Below, piece after piece: positions 1-10,998 of a stretch of DNA of 64,000 bases. The notes under the pieces were generated by a model. That model saw only the letters and a program-made list of their open reading frames with translations, was not told the origin of the DNA and did not search any database. How positions within the stretch are numbered: position 1 is the stretch's first letter; each line of letters opens with the position of its first letter. The translations under genes and the position numbers were made by a program. The DNA lies in NCBI RefSeq assembly GCF_029867415.1, contig NW_026705566.1:124001-188000 (forward strand). Reading direction: 5' to 3'. The stretch is from Vicia villosa. Taxonomy: Eukaryota; Streptophyta; Magnoliopsida; Fabales; Fabaceae.

Positions 1-1911
1 TGTAATTTTACTAGTCCCCACAATATTATCAACAGTTGGAGTAGTAAAATTCACGGCCTCTTCAGTCAAGGTGTCTTGCTTAACTCCATGGACATAAACA
101 TTAGTGCCATAACTCCACGGGACAGCTTTATCTAAGGAATATGGAAATGGAGCCGGATTGGTAATGACTACAGATGCTACTCTGGGTGTAGCAGAAATCT
201 TGAAGGGAGCCTTGGTAGGGATTTTCAATGGTATGTTAGAAATCACTGAGACATCGTCTATCTTCATCCCACTTGAAAAAACTTCGCACAAATTGTCTAT
301 AGAAGGAAGTTTCTCAAACATAATGATACGACGATCCATCCACTTTTGAATTCCTCCTTTCAGATTTTCACAACCATTGGGTAAGTGTGCGCAATAAAAG
401 CAATCAGGGTCACAACCTGGAAATAAACCAGCTTGTATTAGCTTTCTTTTGACTTCAAGGAGCGGAGTTAACAGCTCTCTTACATCATAGATATAAACAG
501 TGTCTATGATAGCATTAACAGTCTTGTCGTGTTTTGGCATAGGCGCAGTGATGACATTTGGAGTTTCTGGAGGATCGAACTCAATTTCCCCAGCATCTAT
601 CATGTCTTGGATTTTATTTTTCAGGGCCCAACAGTGATCTGCGTCATGTCCAGGACAGTTGGAATGGTATGCACATGTTGCGTCGGGGCGATAACTAGGA
701 GAGGAAGTGTTGACATTCTTCGGAGGATCTTTCAATGTAATCATATTTGCTTTTAACAAGTGTTGCAATGCTTGAGAGATTGGCATGTTGATTCTGGTGA
801 AGTTTCTTCTTGGTGCATCTGGTCGACGCGTATACTTCGGCGGTTGATCTTTTTGAGGTGCAGATGCAGAGATCAGAACAGCCCCTACAAATTGGTGATG
901 CTCACTTTTGCGGCTTTTTTGACTATGCATTGTATTGACTTCATTTCTCCCACTGATAGGCCTCTTTGTAGTACCAGAGGAGGAGCCTACTTGAATTTTT
1001 CCACTTTGAATGCCACTTTCGACACGCTCTCCAGTTAATATCAGGTCAGTGAAACCTGACGATGAGCTTCCCAGTAGATGACTGTAGAAAGGGCCAGTTA
1101 AAGTGACCATGAACATGTCGACCAGCTCGCGATCAGATAAGGGAGGTTGAACCCTTCCAGCCAGATCTCTCCATTTTTGTGCATACTCTTTGAAACTTTC
1201 TTTTGGTGCCATGGTCATGCCTCGTAGTTGAGTACGGGTTGGTGCAAGATCAGCGTTGTATTGATACTGCTTGTAGAAGGCAGCAGCCAAATCTTCCCAG
1301 GTGTGAACTTTTGCACTTTCCAGTTGGTAGTACCACTCGAGTTGTGTACCCGACAGACTTTCCTGGAATAAATGAATCCACAATTTGTTATCTGCCGTAT
1401 GAGGTAGTATCTTCCTCACATATGATCTTAGATGCACCTTTGGGCAAGAGACTCCATCATACTTTGCAAAGACAGGAACTTTGAACTTTGGAGGGATAAC
1501 AATATCTGAGACGAGTCCAAGATCGTTGAAGTCTAAACCAGGTATTTTTTGTATCTCCATAGCTTTCATGTGTTCTTCCAACTGCTGGTATTTGCTATCA
1601 CCCTGTTCGTCTTCGGAGTGATAATCTTCTTCATCAGGAGAGAGAGAGAGTTTGGCAGAACCTTGGTTGCTGTGATTGTCTTCTTGATCACCTTCACCGA
1701 CTACTTCAGGGATTGGCGCTTTTCTGGGCATCCTGGCTGGGACTCTGACTTTCCTCACGAGGTGACTTAAACCTACAGATCCCTTGGGCTTCTTTTTCTT
1801 CTTGGTCATCAGGGCTTTCAGTTCCTGTTGCCCCTTTGCTAACTCCAAAATTGCTATCTGAACTTGGGCGTTTTGTGCCTCGAGATTCTTGATGCTTGCT
1901 TCGGAATCCAT
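1..1911 (-). CDS. Ogre/Tat Gag, N-terminal 637 codons, open at the window edge
   Basis: Reading the minus strand from the ATG at 1911 gives an uninterrupted frame of 637 codons to base 1. The N-terminus is a short coiled-coil-like stretch (MDSEASIKNLEAQNAQ) followed by a Lys-rich patch and an acidic linker. Residues of about 135-280 match the retrotransposon Gag capsid domain, with motifs such as LRSYVRKILPHTADNK, WIHLFQESLSGTQLEWY, FYKQYQYNADLAPTR and FKEYAQKWRDLAGRVQPP. A Cys/His cluster near residues 415-433 (CAYHSNCPGHDADHCW) corresponds to the zinc-binding tail seen in Tat/Athila Gag. Gag would package element RNA into virus-like particles. The lack of any stop over 1.9 kb makes this the best preserved coding part of the element. 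Protease and polymerase lie outside the window. Confidence 0.85.
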   Translation of the reverse strand, partial: MDSEASIKNLEAQNAQVQIAILELAKGQQELKALMTKKKKKPKGSVGLSHLVRKVRVPARMPRKAPIPEVVGEGDQEDNHSNQGSAKLSLSPDEEDYHSEDEQGDSKYQQLEEHMKAMEIQKIPGLDFNDLGLVSDIVIPPKFKVPVFAKYDGVSCPKVHLRSYVRKILPHTADNKLWIHLFQESLSGTQLEWYYQLESAKVHTWEDLAAAFYKQYQYNADLAPTRTQLRGMTMAPKESFKEYAQKWRDLAGRVQPPLSDRELVDMFMVTLTGPFYSHLLGSSSSGFTDLILTGERVESGIQSGKIQVGSSSGTTKRPISGRNEVNTMHSQKSRKSEHHQFVGAVLISASAPQKDQPPKYTRRPDAPRRNFTRINMPISQALQHLLKANMITLKDPPKNVNTSSPSYRPDATCAYHSNCPGHDADHCWALKNKIQDMIDAGEIEFDPPETPNVITAPMPKHDKTVNAIIDTVYIYDVRELLTPLLEVKRKLIQAGLFPGCDPDCFYCAHLPNGCENLKGGIQKWMDRRIIMFEKLPSIDNLCEVFSSGMKIDDVSVISNIPLKIPTKAPFKISATPRVASVVITNPAPFPYSLDKAVPWSYGTNVYVHGVKQDTLTEEAVNFTTPTVDNIVGTSKIT

Positions 1912-2146
1912 CCCTTCTAACGTGGCATAAACAGCGAGGAGATGAGAAACCTGTTATGTGAACCTGTTATGCAATGTTTATGAATGAAATGTATATGCAA
2001 TGTTTTCAAGGATCTTAGAACTTAGATTTGTTTAAACAAGAGAGAAACAAACATTTATTAGTCAAACAATTTATTTCTCTTTTTTTTCTTTTGTCTTTTT
2101 CTTTGCCTCTTTTGGGCTTACAAGATAAAACAAAATTAAAGATCCT

Positions 2147-2923
2147 TCAAGTTTCCCATGGACGCTTTCTCTTTGCACCCAGGAACGTGTTGATCTGATG
2201 TTCTTCCTTGAGTTGTCTGGTGAGCTCCAACACTTTCCTTTCATAGTCTTGACAGCGTGCTTTGAAGGTGTCCCTTTCTCCTTTTAGTTGAACCCAAAAT
2301 TTCTGCAACTCTTCTAGGTCAATCGACATGTCTGGATATATAATAACTCGAGGTTCGTCCCCTTCGACTTCTGGCTCAATAGTCACAGGTAGGATAGCGG
2401 GATATGGCATGATGAACTTCTGAGCACGAGCTCACACCCATTTGAGGTAAGGCTCCATGGGAATAGAATTCCGTTGTCCTAAAGTCTTGCTTTCTACTTT
2501 GTAGACACTGCCCCAAGCATGTATAAACCTTCGTCGATATCTTTGGGAATCATCTTCGTAGTCGAACACAATGCCATGGATAATCATGTCATGAGGACCA
2601 TGTCTTCGTGCATATCCGAATTGGCGCAAAGCTAAAGAGGGGTTGTAAGTGATACCTCTCCTAATGCCAAGGAGTGGTACATTAGGGTACTCCCCAAAAT
2701 GGTCAATGAGAGTGATGTCTTTTTGAAAGAAGTTGTTCCACCGGATATCTGAATGAGATAAAAACATAATCCTGCGAGACCATTGCATCCTTTGCTCGTT
2801 TCTCAACACTGATCGGGGAAGGTGTAATGTAAACCATCTAGCCAGTAGTGGTACACAACACATAAGAGTTCCTCGCTTTTTCATGGTACGAGTGTGTAAA
2901 GAATGTAAAATGTCTCCCAGCAA
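2147..2923 (-). pseudogene. Ogre ORF1 remnant (DUF7745-like, C-terminal part)
   Basis: The minus strand from 2923 to 2147 reads as one frame broken by a single stop at 2432-2434. The first part contains motifs typical of the ORF1 of Ogre elements, including CCVPLLARWFTLHLPRS, DIRWNN, PNVPLLGIRRGITYNP and LALRQFGYARR. The second part (2410-2147) is a charged, coiled-coil-like tail (LQKFWVQLKGERDTFKARC). It lies directly upstream of gag, as expected. Only about 490 bp separate it from the primer site, so the N-terminal half of ORF1 and much of the leader are missing or decayed. A second minus-strand frame at 3032-2838 may hold a frameshifted piece. The function of ORF1 in Ogre elements is not established. 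Confidence 0.65.
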
Positions 2924-3409
2924 AGTGGTTTAAACCTGTCTTAAAATGGTATTCGGGTTCTATGATCCTTGAAGACAACATCTCAATACGGCACTCGGAC
3001 GGCCGATCAAAACATTCCTCGAGGATAACCAACTTCGATCAATTTCAAAGCCAGTCACTTAATAGGCCACAAGTCAAGTTCAACTAAAGGTTCTAAGACA
3101 AATTAGTGTTTAATGACATTTCGGAAGCCTAACATACTCCTTGATCGTTTTCAAGGGATATCAGTACAGACCAAAGTGTCGCACTAATGGTGACTACCAG
3201 ATCAACCGTATCGGTACATGCCGTACAGTTTCCTTGGTCTATTGTCACATACTTAAGGTATCTCGAGATTCGGGCTAGAATCTTTCACACAAGCAAATAC
3301 CCAAACAAACCTTTGAAAAATAGAGCAAACAAGATAAGCAATTGAAAACATCGAAGTGATCTAAACTCTAAGGTAACCCCTTTCGAAAACATTTTGTTTT
3401 TTTGAATTA

Positions 3410-3425
3410 CCCAGCAGAGTCGCCA
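3410..3425 (-). other. Primer-binding site of the Ogre/Tat element
   Basis: The minus strand reads TGGCGACTCTGCTGGG here, the tRNA-Arg-type primer site usual for Ogre elements. It marks the inner end of the 5' LTR, although the exact LTR end (expected CA) is blurred between about 3426 and 3460. Confidence 0.75.
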
Positions 3426-6400
3426 GTTCTTTCGGCCTCGGTTTTTTGTGGGATACAAACTGACTCTTCTTTTATTTTTGAGTTTGTGAAAATCAGAGAG
3501 TCTCCACCGACTTTTATTTTATCCAATTAAGGAAAGGTTTATAAAAGAAACAGAAAAAGACCTTTAAAAGATTTTGGGTTCGGGGGTAGGTTATACAAAG
3601 GGGAGGTATTAGCACCCCTTTGTATCCATGGTTATCCATGGGCTCTTAATTGCTTAGCTCACTTGTTTGAATCATTTGTCTTGCTTTGAAATGCTTGTAT
3701 GTGGTTTTAAATACTTTTGTAAAGAATTAGCTTTGTAATGATCCTTGTGCGGATGTATACAAAGTGTTTTATCTTTCGAACGATGTTTTGATGGTTTGAA
3801 AAAAAAAGTTTTTAACTTCGTAATGATCCTTGTTTGGATGTATACAAAGTGTTTGTCTTTTTGAAAGTTTTGTTTTGGAAAAACAGTGATATGTGAAACA
3901 TTTGTTGTTTTGTTTGATTTGAGCAAGCAATTAAGAGATCTACCCTAAGTTCGTAAGGTCCTTTCTTATTTCTTTTAGAAAATTTTCTTTGACTGGATAC
4001 AGAAAGAAATTATTTGAATCGTCTTTGAAACAGTAGAATTGATTTTGGAAAGAGAAACAGAGGGATTACCCTAAGAGGTGCAAGTGTGATTGTGTTTTAT
4101 TTTCAGATATTTTTTCTTTGAGATTAATGATCTAGCGCTTCAATTGTTATTCTTGACACACACGCAGTTTTATATGTACAGAAATTAAAATGCGGAATGT
4201 AAAGTGCGGAAAGTAAATCTACGCTATTACATCGATTGTGCGAGAAATGTAAACTACGCTATTTACATAAATTTGACAACCTATACACTTATCTATGAAT
4301 TTAAATTGCAATAAGATAAAGGGAAAATATTTTTGGATTTTTGGATGATTGATTTTAATTAAAATTAATGCATAATTAATTTAATTAAAATGTCAATAAT
4401 TTAGAAATAAAATTTAAACCTAAAAATTAAGTCTAAAAATGTTTTCAAGTTGCTTGCTAATTAATTTTAAAATAAAATTAATTTTTTTGTGATTTTTGAA
4501 ATGATTTTGAAATTATTAAGTTAATTAACATATAATTACACAAATAATTATACACATAAATTAAACTTAAAGAGAAAAATATTCTAAATATGTACAAAAT
4601 TAGTTTATAATATATAAACTTAATTTAAATAAAAAGAAAATATTTTTTTGATTTTTTGATAGGTTAAAAATAATTTAAAGGGAAATATATGAATATATAT
4701 TGATTAATTAAACAAAATATTTTAATTATTAAGAAAAATAAAATATTTTTGTGTCAAAAATTAATACAGTATTTTATCAACCTAAAAATATTTTTTGTAT
4801 ATTTTTTTGATTTTTAAAACTATTTTTAAATAATTTTGCAAAGAAAATTAAATAAAATAGAAAAATATAAAATATATAAAATATGGATCATGTGTGGCTG
4901 GCTGGTAAGTCCATAACATGGACTAGCGTGTCATGTGCGTTGGATGAAGTGATTGGACTGATCTGATGGTGACCAAGCGAGGATGCGTGACACGTACAGA
5001 ACCTGCAAAACACTGAATCAAAAATTTAAAAGAAAATGAAAACGCGCGCGCTCTGGCCAATAGGAGGGGGCCACGTCTCATCTTCTTCCTCAGGAAACAC
5101 TTTTTACACCACTCATTTGCAGAGAGCTGTAAAAAGCTCTAACCTATAACACATGTGCAACACGAATAGGGGTTAGACTCAATATAAATTTGGCGCGAGG
5201 TCATGGTTCGATTCGTCTAGTTCATACGAGTTTAATGGTACCACTTAGAACCTGTAATTTTGCCTAAATCATGAATCCCTCTTTTGAACTCAAAAACCCT
5301 AAAATGGTAAGTGCTCATACAAGCGACCAAACTTCAATTAAAGCTCCAGAAACGTTCACAAGGTAACACCAATCATGAATAAGCCATTAGAATTTATTTA
5401 TTATGAGTGTATAATTGAAATCGAAGAAGTTTTTAAAAGTGCAAACCGTGGGTTATATGTACGTGTTCTTGAGGTTTCAAGGCTTGAAATTGATTTGGTT
5501 ATGTTCAGTGGAGGTCAGGGAACGTGTTTGAGTGTTTAGTTTGGATTGAAATTAGCTTAAACTTAAAATTCGAATTTCAAATTTCTTTCAAAATTTCAAG
5601 TTTGATACAAGAGTGATACAAGCATGTGTTTGTTCTCAATTTTTGTCCCCTTTCTTACTGATGTATGCTAAGCTATTTATGAGCAATAGATGTGCTGCAA
5701 ACTTAAGCTAACCATTATTGATTGCTTTGAACTTTTGAATTTTTTAATATATAAAGCTTTGAATTCTTTGGCCTTGGCTTCATTTTTCTTCACCCTCTTG
5801 CTCTAGGCCTGCTGTACTTCTTTATGTTACAGATGTTAAGCCATCTTGGTGACTCAAGCTAAAGACAAAAACTTTGGATAATTGTCTTGAACCATTTCTT
5901 TTTTAATTTAATTTTAAATGTAATAAAATTAAATTAAAAAGAAACAAAAAATGTCATGGGCCTAATGTTGGTCATGGGAGCCCTTTAACATCATTAGAAA
6001 CATGTTTGGATCATGCATGTTTGGCCTCTTTTGGAAAAAAAACTTTTTTGATCAATGTTGGTTTCATGCATTTTCCCAAAAAATAGCCAACTTCAACAAG
6101 GCATATCTCCCTCAATTTTGATCATATGAAGGAGTTCTTGTACTTTTTAGAAACCTCAATATGTCCTCTACAAGCTACTTTGGAAACTTTTTTGCATTTG
6201 GAGAAGTTATCTTGATGTTATGGCCTTTGACAAAAAACCACTTTTTGTTGACTTTAAAAATGACCTGTAATGTCCTGGCTCATATTTTCCAAATGGTAAA
6301 TCCAATGACCATGGAATCAATTTCATTTGAAAGATGATTGAATTTCCTTCAAAACAAGCTTTGGTTGGAATTTTTTGGATGAACAAGGAGAGAGTTATGG

Positions 6401-8120
6401 CCAGTCAAAGTTCAGTTGACTTTTTAGGAGAAAACCCTAATTTTGAAACTTAGGGTTTTGTTGATTTCTGGACTTTTCTTGATGAGTTATGATCAACCAT
6501 TGATCAAATGATGAATCTTTTGACAAAATATGGATGTTGACAAAAAATTTCATTTTTGACTGTCTGTTGACTTTTCGGTCAAACTGGTCGTTTGTTGACT
6601 GTTTGAGCTGCTGACTGTGCGTCCGAGCGAATTGAAGTTTGAAAATTTTTTTGGTGGTACTTTGAGACATATGGAGGTCCATGAAATCCATTTGAGGTCT
6701 CAAAAAACTTGTTCTCCTGAAAAAAAAAAAACAAAAACCCTAGTTAGGGACTGTTAGTGTAGGAGACAGTTAAGCGTACCTGATTTTTGTGCAGTGTTGA
6801 GTCTCTGCTGATCATGTGATTATCAGAAGAATTCTAGAACAAAAATCTTGGAATTTTGAAATATGAAAGATTGATTTGAATGATAGTACAAACACGGAGA
6901 ATCTTGCTGTCAGCGGGTTTGACTGTTAACTGGCTGTCCGGGAATTAACATAACAGCTAAAGTGAAAACTTAACAGTTAAAGTTAATTTTTTCTTTTTCT
7001 TTTTGTTTTTGTTTTTGTTTTTGTTGTGTTAATGGTGAAAATTATTTATCTGAGTTGTTAGAAAAACACAAACATAATAAATAAATAAAATATACCGTAC
7101 GCGAACGAAATTGCCGATAACAATCTTGAAAAATATTTAATGCACAGAAAAATAAATATTTAACTAGCAATAAACACACATAATACTATCTTGATAATTA
7201 AACGACGGTACGACAGACAATACAATATTTAATACTGACAGTACAAATATTACATAATAATATAGCGAACAGTACGACAAATAAAATGAACGGTACATTA
7301 TTTGAAAGCGAAAGACACGACAAAGTTTAAGTATGATGATTAAAAACCCATGCTATAAATAACAACATATAGATGCACGGGAGTGTAAGCATCCCAGGTC
7401 CGCATTTTTCAGGACTATGCAGACAGAAAAAAGACATGATCACCACTACAACAGTGATGACCATAAGAAAAAACGTATCCATCCACTTTGCCATTTTTGC
7501 CGGGGAAGAAGAGAAAATAATTATGAGATAGAAACTTGGGAAATGAGTGAAATTTGATGTGAGAATTTATGGAAAAAATGAGGGGTATTTATAGAGTGAA
7601 AAGAAGGATAGAGACGTTGGGGAATGAAGTGATACCGTACAAAAAAGGAAAATTTGAATGGTAGTAGGATTTGAAAGAAAGTGTATGGAATAAAGTTAGG
7701 ATTTGATTTGAAAGAAAGAGATTTGAAAAGAAAGGAAAAGATTTGAAAACAATAGTATAGTACAAAAATTAGTGGGAAACAAAAACTAATAATAATTTAA
7801 TTGTTACCAGTACAGTCTGAATCCCCGAACTTTGCGCCTGCAAAATTTAATTCTGTACCAATTGCGTCAGTATTATTTATCTGAAAATAAATCTCAAATA
7901 AACAGCGTGTGTGAAGTGATAAACAGTATTTGGCGTTTTGTGTAAGAATAAATTCAACAGCGAACCAAAATACCGTATAAAAATATTCTAAAAATTGAGT
8001 ATTCATAAAATCAGGATATTTATGAAATAAAATCCCAGATTATATGAAACTCCCAATTTTTAGACAGAAGTCTGTTGCCTTCTCTCTGAAAAAAATGCGG
8101 GCAAATTTTGGGGTATAACA
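3426..8120 (-). repeat. 5' LTR of the Ogre/Tat element (about 4.7 kb)
   Basis: The LTR runs on the minus strand from TGTTATACCCC at 8120 to the primer site. It is AT-rich and non-coding. The block around 5945-6760 is recognisably homologous to 34830-35400 in the solo LTR at 32463-35727, sharing for example CATATCTCCCTCAATTTT and the wording around a CCTTTGACAAAAA motif. A TATA box lies at 7586-7594 (-). No target-site evidence for further nested elements was found in it. The boxed motif GGTGGAGACTCT (3497-3508, -) near its end resembles the primer site. Confidence 0.8.
7586..7594 (-). promoter_or_regulatory. TATA box of the Ogre LTR
   Basis: The minus strand reads CTATAAATACCCC here, about 530 bp into the LTR, and is the clearest TATA motif in it. 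The start of the element RNA would be expected about 30 bp further along the minus strand. This is a motif call only. Confidence 0.5.
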
Positions 8121-9610
8121 ATGCTCAACAACAGAAAGTCGTTATGTGGTCATGATGACAAAAGCTAGTTATGACATGTCTAGCTTTAGATGCAAAAACT
8201 TGGCTCCTACAACAGAAAATATTGATCCTTCACGGGGAAAGAAGAAGAAGAGTATAGAAGCTTATGAACCTCAAAAGAAGAGAAGAAGAAGAAGAAGAAG
8301 CAGGACAAAGCTCAAGCTTCTAAGAACATGTCATTAGCTTCTTATCCAGAACCTACTAGTAAGTCTGCTACTCCTTCTGTTTCTAATTCAGTTGCTAATA
8401 TTATTAATGAACTTTCATCCTCCACCACTTCACTCCCAGTAACATCATCTTTTACTTCATTTTCAATTCCACCATTCCCATCAGTGTATATGAACGAACA
8501 AAAACAATTCCAATAACAACAACCATTTTCACTAGTGTCTCTGATCCTATTACTACAATAATATCAATTGTTCCCAAAAAAATAAATAATCCAGTTTCTA
8601 ATCCTTTTCCTTCAATCACCACTCAAATTCCATCAGCACCTTTTCATACGTTCACCTCACCAATAATCACTCCCATATCTAAAACAATTCCACCAACTCA
8701 ACCCCCACCTGAAACAGAAACATTTCATTTTGCCATCTCGCAATCTCTTTTTGAATTTTCTTTCACTAACCCATAAGTAATAAATATTGAATCACCTTCT
8801 CCACAATATCACTATTCTGACCCACATTCACCAAATTCTTTAAGAACTTTATCTGACTCCTTCGAGATCCTCACTACTTAACCTCTTGAAACAATCATCT
8901 CTGAACCATTTAATTCAGCTACTTCTGCACCTTTTGATATTTCCACCTCTGAATCCTACACCATTTCCGACCTTTTTGATCTGACCGAGCAATCTGCTGA
9001 AATCCAAATTCCTGAAAGAGATCTACCCTTAGTCATTTATCAAGAATCTGTTCCCAAAATTCTCAAAACCTTGGATGAATTCATTGATATGTTTAAGGAC
9101 AAGGATAAGAATCAGGTTGCAAAGGTTAGAGCAGAGGCTAGTACGAGTTCTTATCCTTAAGCTCTGGATGACTCCTGGAAGAACCTTAAGAAGTGGATGT
9201 ACTCTGAATTTGAGAGGCTGGTGAGCTTTTCAGATGCATCAAGGGTTGCTAATGTTCATATGGTAACCGAACCAGAAGAAGCTCGAAAGGAAAGAATCAG
9301 ACTCTTCAATCTTATTGCTGCTATGCAAAGAGAAGCTGAGGCTAAGGCACTTCAAGAAGCTGAAGAAGAGAAGCTCAAAGCTGCTGAAGAAGCTAAAGCG
9401 GCTAAAGAAAATGCAAATCAAGCTACTTTGGTTGTCTTATATGCTGATCTTGATATCTTGCGTCTGGAGCAAGGAGTAAGCGTCATCAAAGAAGAACAAC
9501 ATGTCTTTAAGGAAAGCATTGATCAACAGAAGGTTGTCAAAAAATATGTTCAGACTATGCTTCAACAAATTCTGGCCAAGCTGTCAATGCCATCATCTTC
9601 TGGACCTTAG
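8121..9610 (+). pseudogene. Extra 3' ORF of a Sirevirus-like copia element, decayed
   Basis: Plus-strand fragments (8146-8337, 8328-8516 and a nearly continuous frame up to 9610) together look like one low-complexity protein broken by several stops and at least one frameshift. The first part is Lys/Arg-rich, the middle is rich in Ser, Thr and Pro, and the last 137 residues (9197-9610) form a strong Ala/Glu/Lys coiled coil containing EARKERIRLFNLIAAMQREA. Such Ser/Thr/Pro-rich plus coiled-coil ORFs lie between pol and the 3' LTR in legume Sirevirus-like copia elements. The polypurine tracts and LTR that follow support this. Its function is unknown, and the rest of the element lies beyond the Ogre insertion at 8120. 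Confidence 0.55.
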
Positions 9611-10405
9611 ACACTTAGTTTTTTTTCCTTTTGCTTATGAACCTTAGGATTTTATGTTTCCTTAGTTGTTTTTCTTTCCATTTGTTGTTTGATTTTACTT
9701 TATTAATCAAAGTTTTCTTTTTATCATGTTTTTTCTTTCTCTTTTTATGTTTTTATGTTTTTCACACATAATTACCTTTTTGACTATGATAAAAAGGGGG
9801 AGTAATAACTGAAGTTAATATTTTGATTCTAATAGTCATATTCTTTAAAATGAACTGCTTACATTCTACCCATATAAACTTTTGTTTTTGTTAGAATTAT
9901 TTTGCTTTTTCAGGTAACGAGAACTGTGATTGAAATCAAGATCTGAAAGTGATAAACAAGTGTGTGTATCAAATTTTTGGAATCAAACTCTGAGAAGATT
10001 TTATCCATAATCAAGCTCTGAGAACTCAAGATCTTATTTGGCAGTTAGACTCTGAGAAAAGTTAATTCATAATCAGGCTATGAAGATTTAAAGATCTTGA
10101 CTATCAATTCAGGCTCTGGATATTTCAAGATCTCATCAGGCTATGCGATTTCAAGATCTCGATTGGCAAATTGATATCAAGAATCAAGACTCTCAAGATC
10201 TCAACATCGAATCTATTACAACCAGAGGGAGTTACCCAGATGGTTCATAATCAGGATATCTGATCTTCACCAAGTCTTTGATTCAGGGGAGTTTTTCATA
10301 TAAAGGATAAGTATTCCTTACCTTTCTTTTTCGAAACTTTTTCTGATTATGTGCAAAATTGTGTCATCAAAATACATAGTTTTGTCATCATCAAAAGGGG
10401 GAGAC
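9611..10405 (+). other. 3' non-coding region of the copia element with two polypurine tracts
   Basis: No gene is seen here. Two purine runs ending in GGGGGAG occur, at about 9791-9802 and 10393-10405. The second abuts the LTR start and is the likely functional polypurine tract. More than one such tract is a known Sirevirus trait. Degenerate repeats fill 9930-10210. Confidence 0.6.
9930..10210 (+). repeat. Degenerate tandem repeat in the copia 3' region
   Basis: A phrase like AATCAGGCTCTGA followed by TTCAAGATCT recurs roughly every 50-70 bp with many substitutions. It lies between the two polypurine tracts. Confidence 0.5.
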
Positions 10406-10998
10406 TCTTAGAACAAGATTTGGATCTACAATAATACCTTTGAGTTTTGATGATAACAATGAGTATGTTTGTATGAATAATTTTGGTACTCTAACGTTTG
10501 TTATTTTTGAGAATTTAACAAACAGGTTCTGATATGATGAAAGGTACTCTCAAACCATCAAAAGAAACCAAGTTACGCTTATGCACTACACAAGTTCTAC
10601 TGAACAGTAGTAAATCACTTCAGAAGGCTCTGAAGTTGTCACTCTATTATGCTATTAAAGAAACCAAGTTCTGAAGATCTGAAGACAAAGGTTCTGAGGA
10701 ACAATCTAGATGCTGAAGATTTATGTTTCTGAAGATAAAGGGTAATGAAAACCAAGTGCTGAAGATTCTGAAGACGTAGTTCTGAAGACTCTGAAGACTT
10801 GAAGCTCTGAAGACCTCTGGCTTATTTTCTCTCTTCTAAACTCATGCTCATCAGAAGCCTCTGAAGTCCAAGAAGAATAAATGATAACGTTAACATGGTA
10901 CATGGTACACAGTACAAGCGAATGTTTCGCTCCAGTATGCAGGATGATCTCATTGGCATAGTCAAAGCGAAATAATTGTTGGACTACTATCCGACTAA
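10406..10998 (+). repeat. 3' LTR of the Sirevirus-like copia element, truncated
   Basis: The LTR starts with TCTTAGAACAAGATTTGG directly after a polypurine tract; the family start is normally TGTTAGAAC, so the second base appears mutated. It contains many copies of CTGAAGA (about 10620-10830). It ends near 10998, where a minus-strand copia fragment begins, so its 3' part is missing. Confidence 0.6.
10620..10830 (+). repeat. CTGAAGA-rich short repeats within the LTR
   Basis: Variants of TCTGAAGA and TCTGAAGAC recur at irregular 10-30 bp steps. This is LTR-internal low-complexity sequence. Confidence 0.5.

Larger units (their letters stand above)
1..8120 (-). mobile_element. Ogre/Tat-type Ty3 retrotransposon, 5' part (LTR, ORF1 remnant, gag)
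   Basis: On the minus strand the order from 8120 downward is a long LTR, a primer-binding site, a decayed ORF1 and an open gag that leaves the window at base 1. The LTR starts TGTTATACCCCAAAATTTGC on the minus strand, the usual start of Ogre-type LTRs. ORF1 upstream of gag and a tRNA-Arg-like primer site are known traits of the Ogre branch of the Tat lineage. The element is inserted in the 3' region of a copia element (8121-10998). The expected 5-bp target duplication on this side would be ATGCT (8121-8125); its partner is outside the window. Confidence 0.85.

Noticed and set aside
5040..5060. GC-rich spot (ACGCGCGCGCTCTGGCC) as a CpG-type promoter of a gene
   Set aside because: It lies inside the Ogre LTR, and no gene follows on either strand.
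8146..8516. Small host genes for basic or Ser/Thr-rich proteins
   Set aside because: The pieces are fragments of one decayed frame that ends just before a polypurine tract and LTR, so they belong to a copia element.
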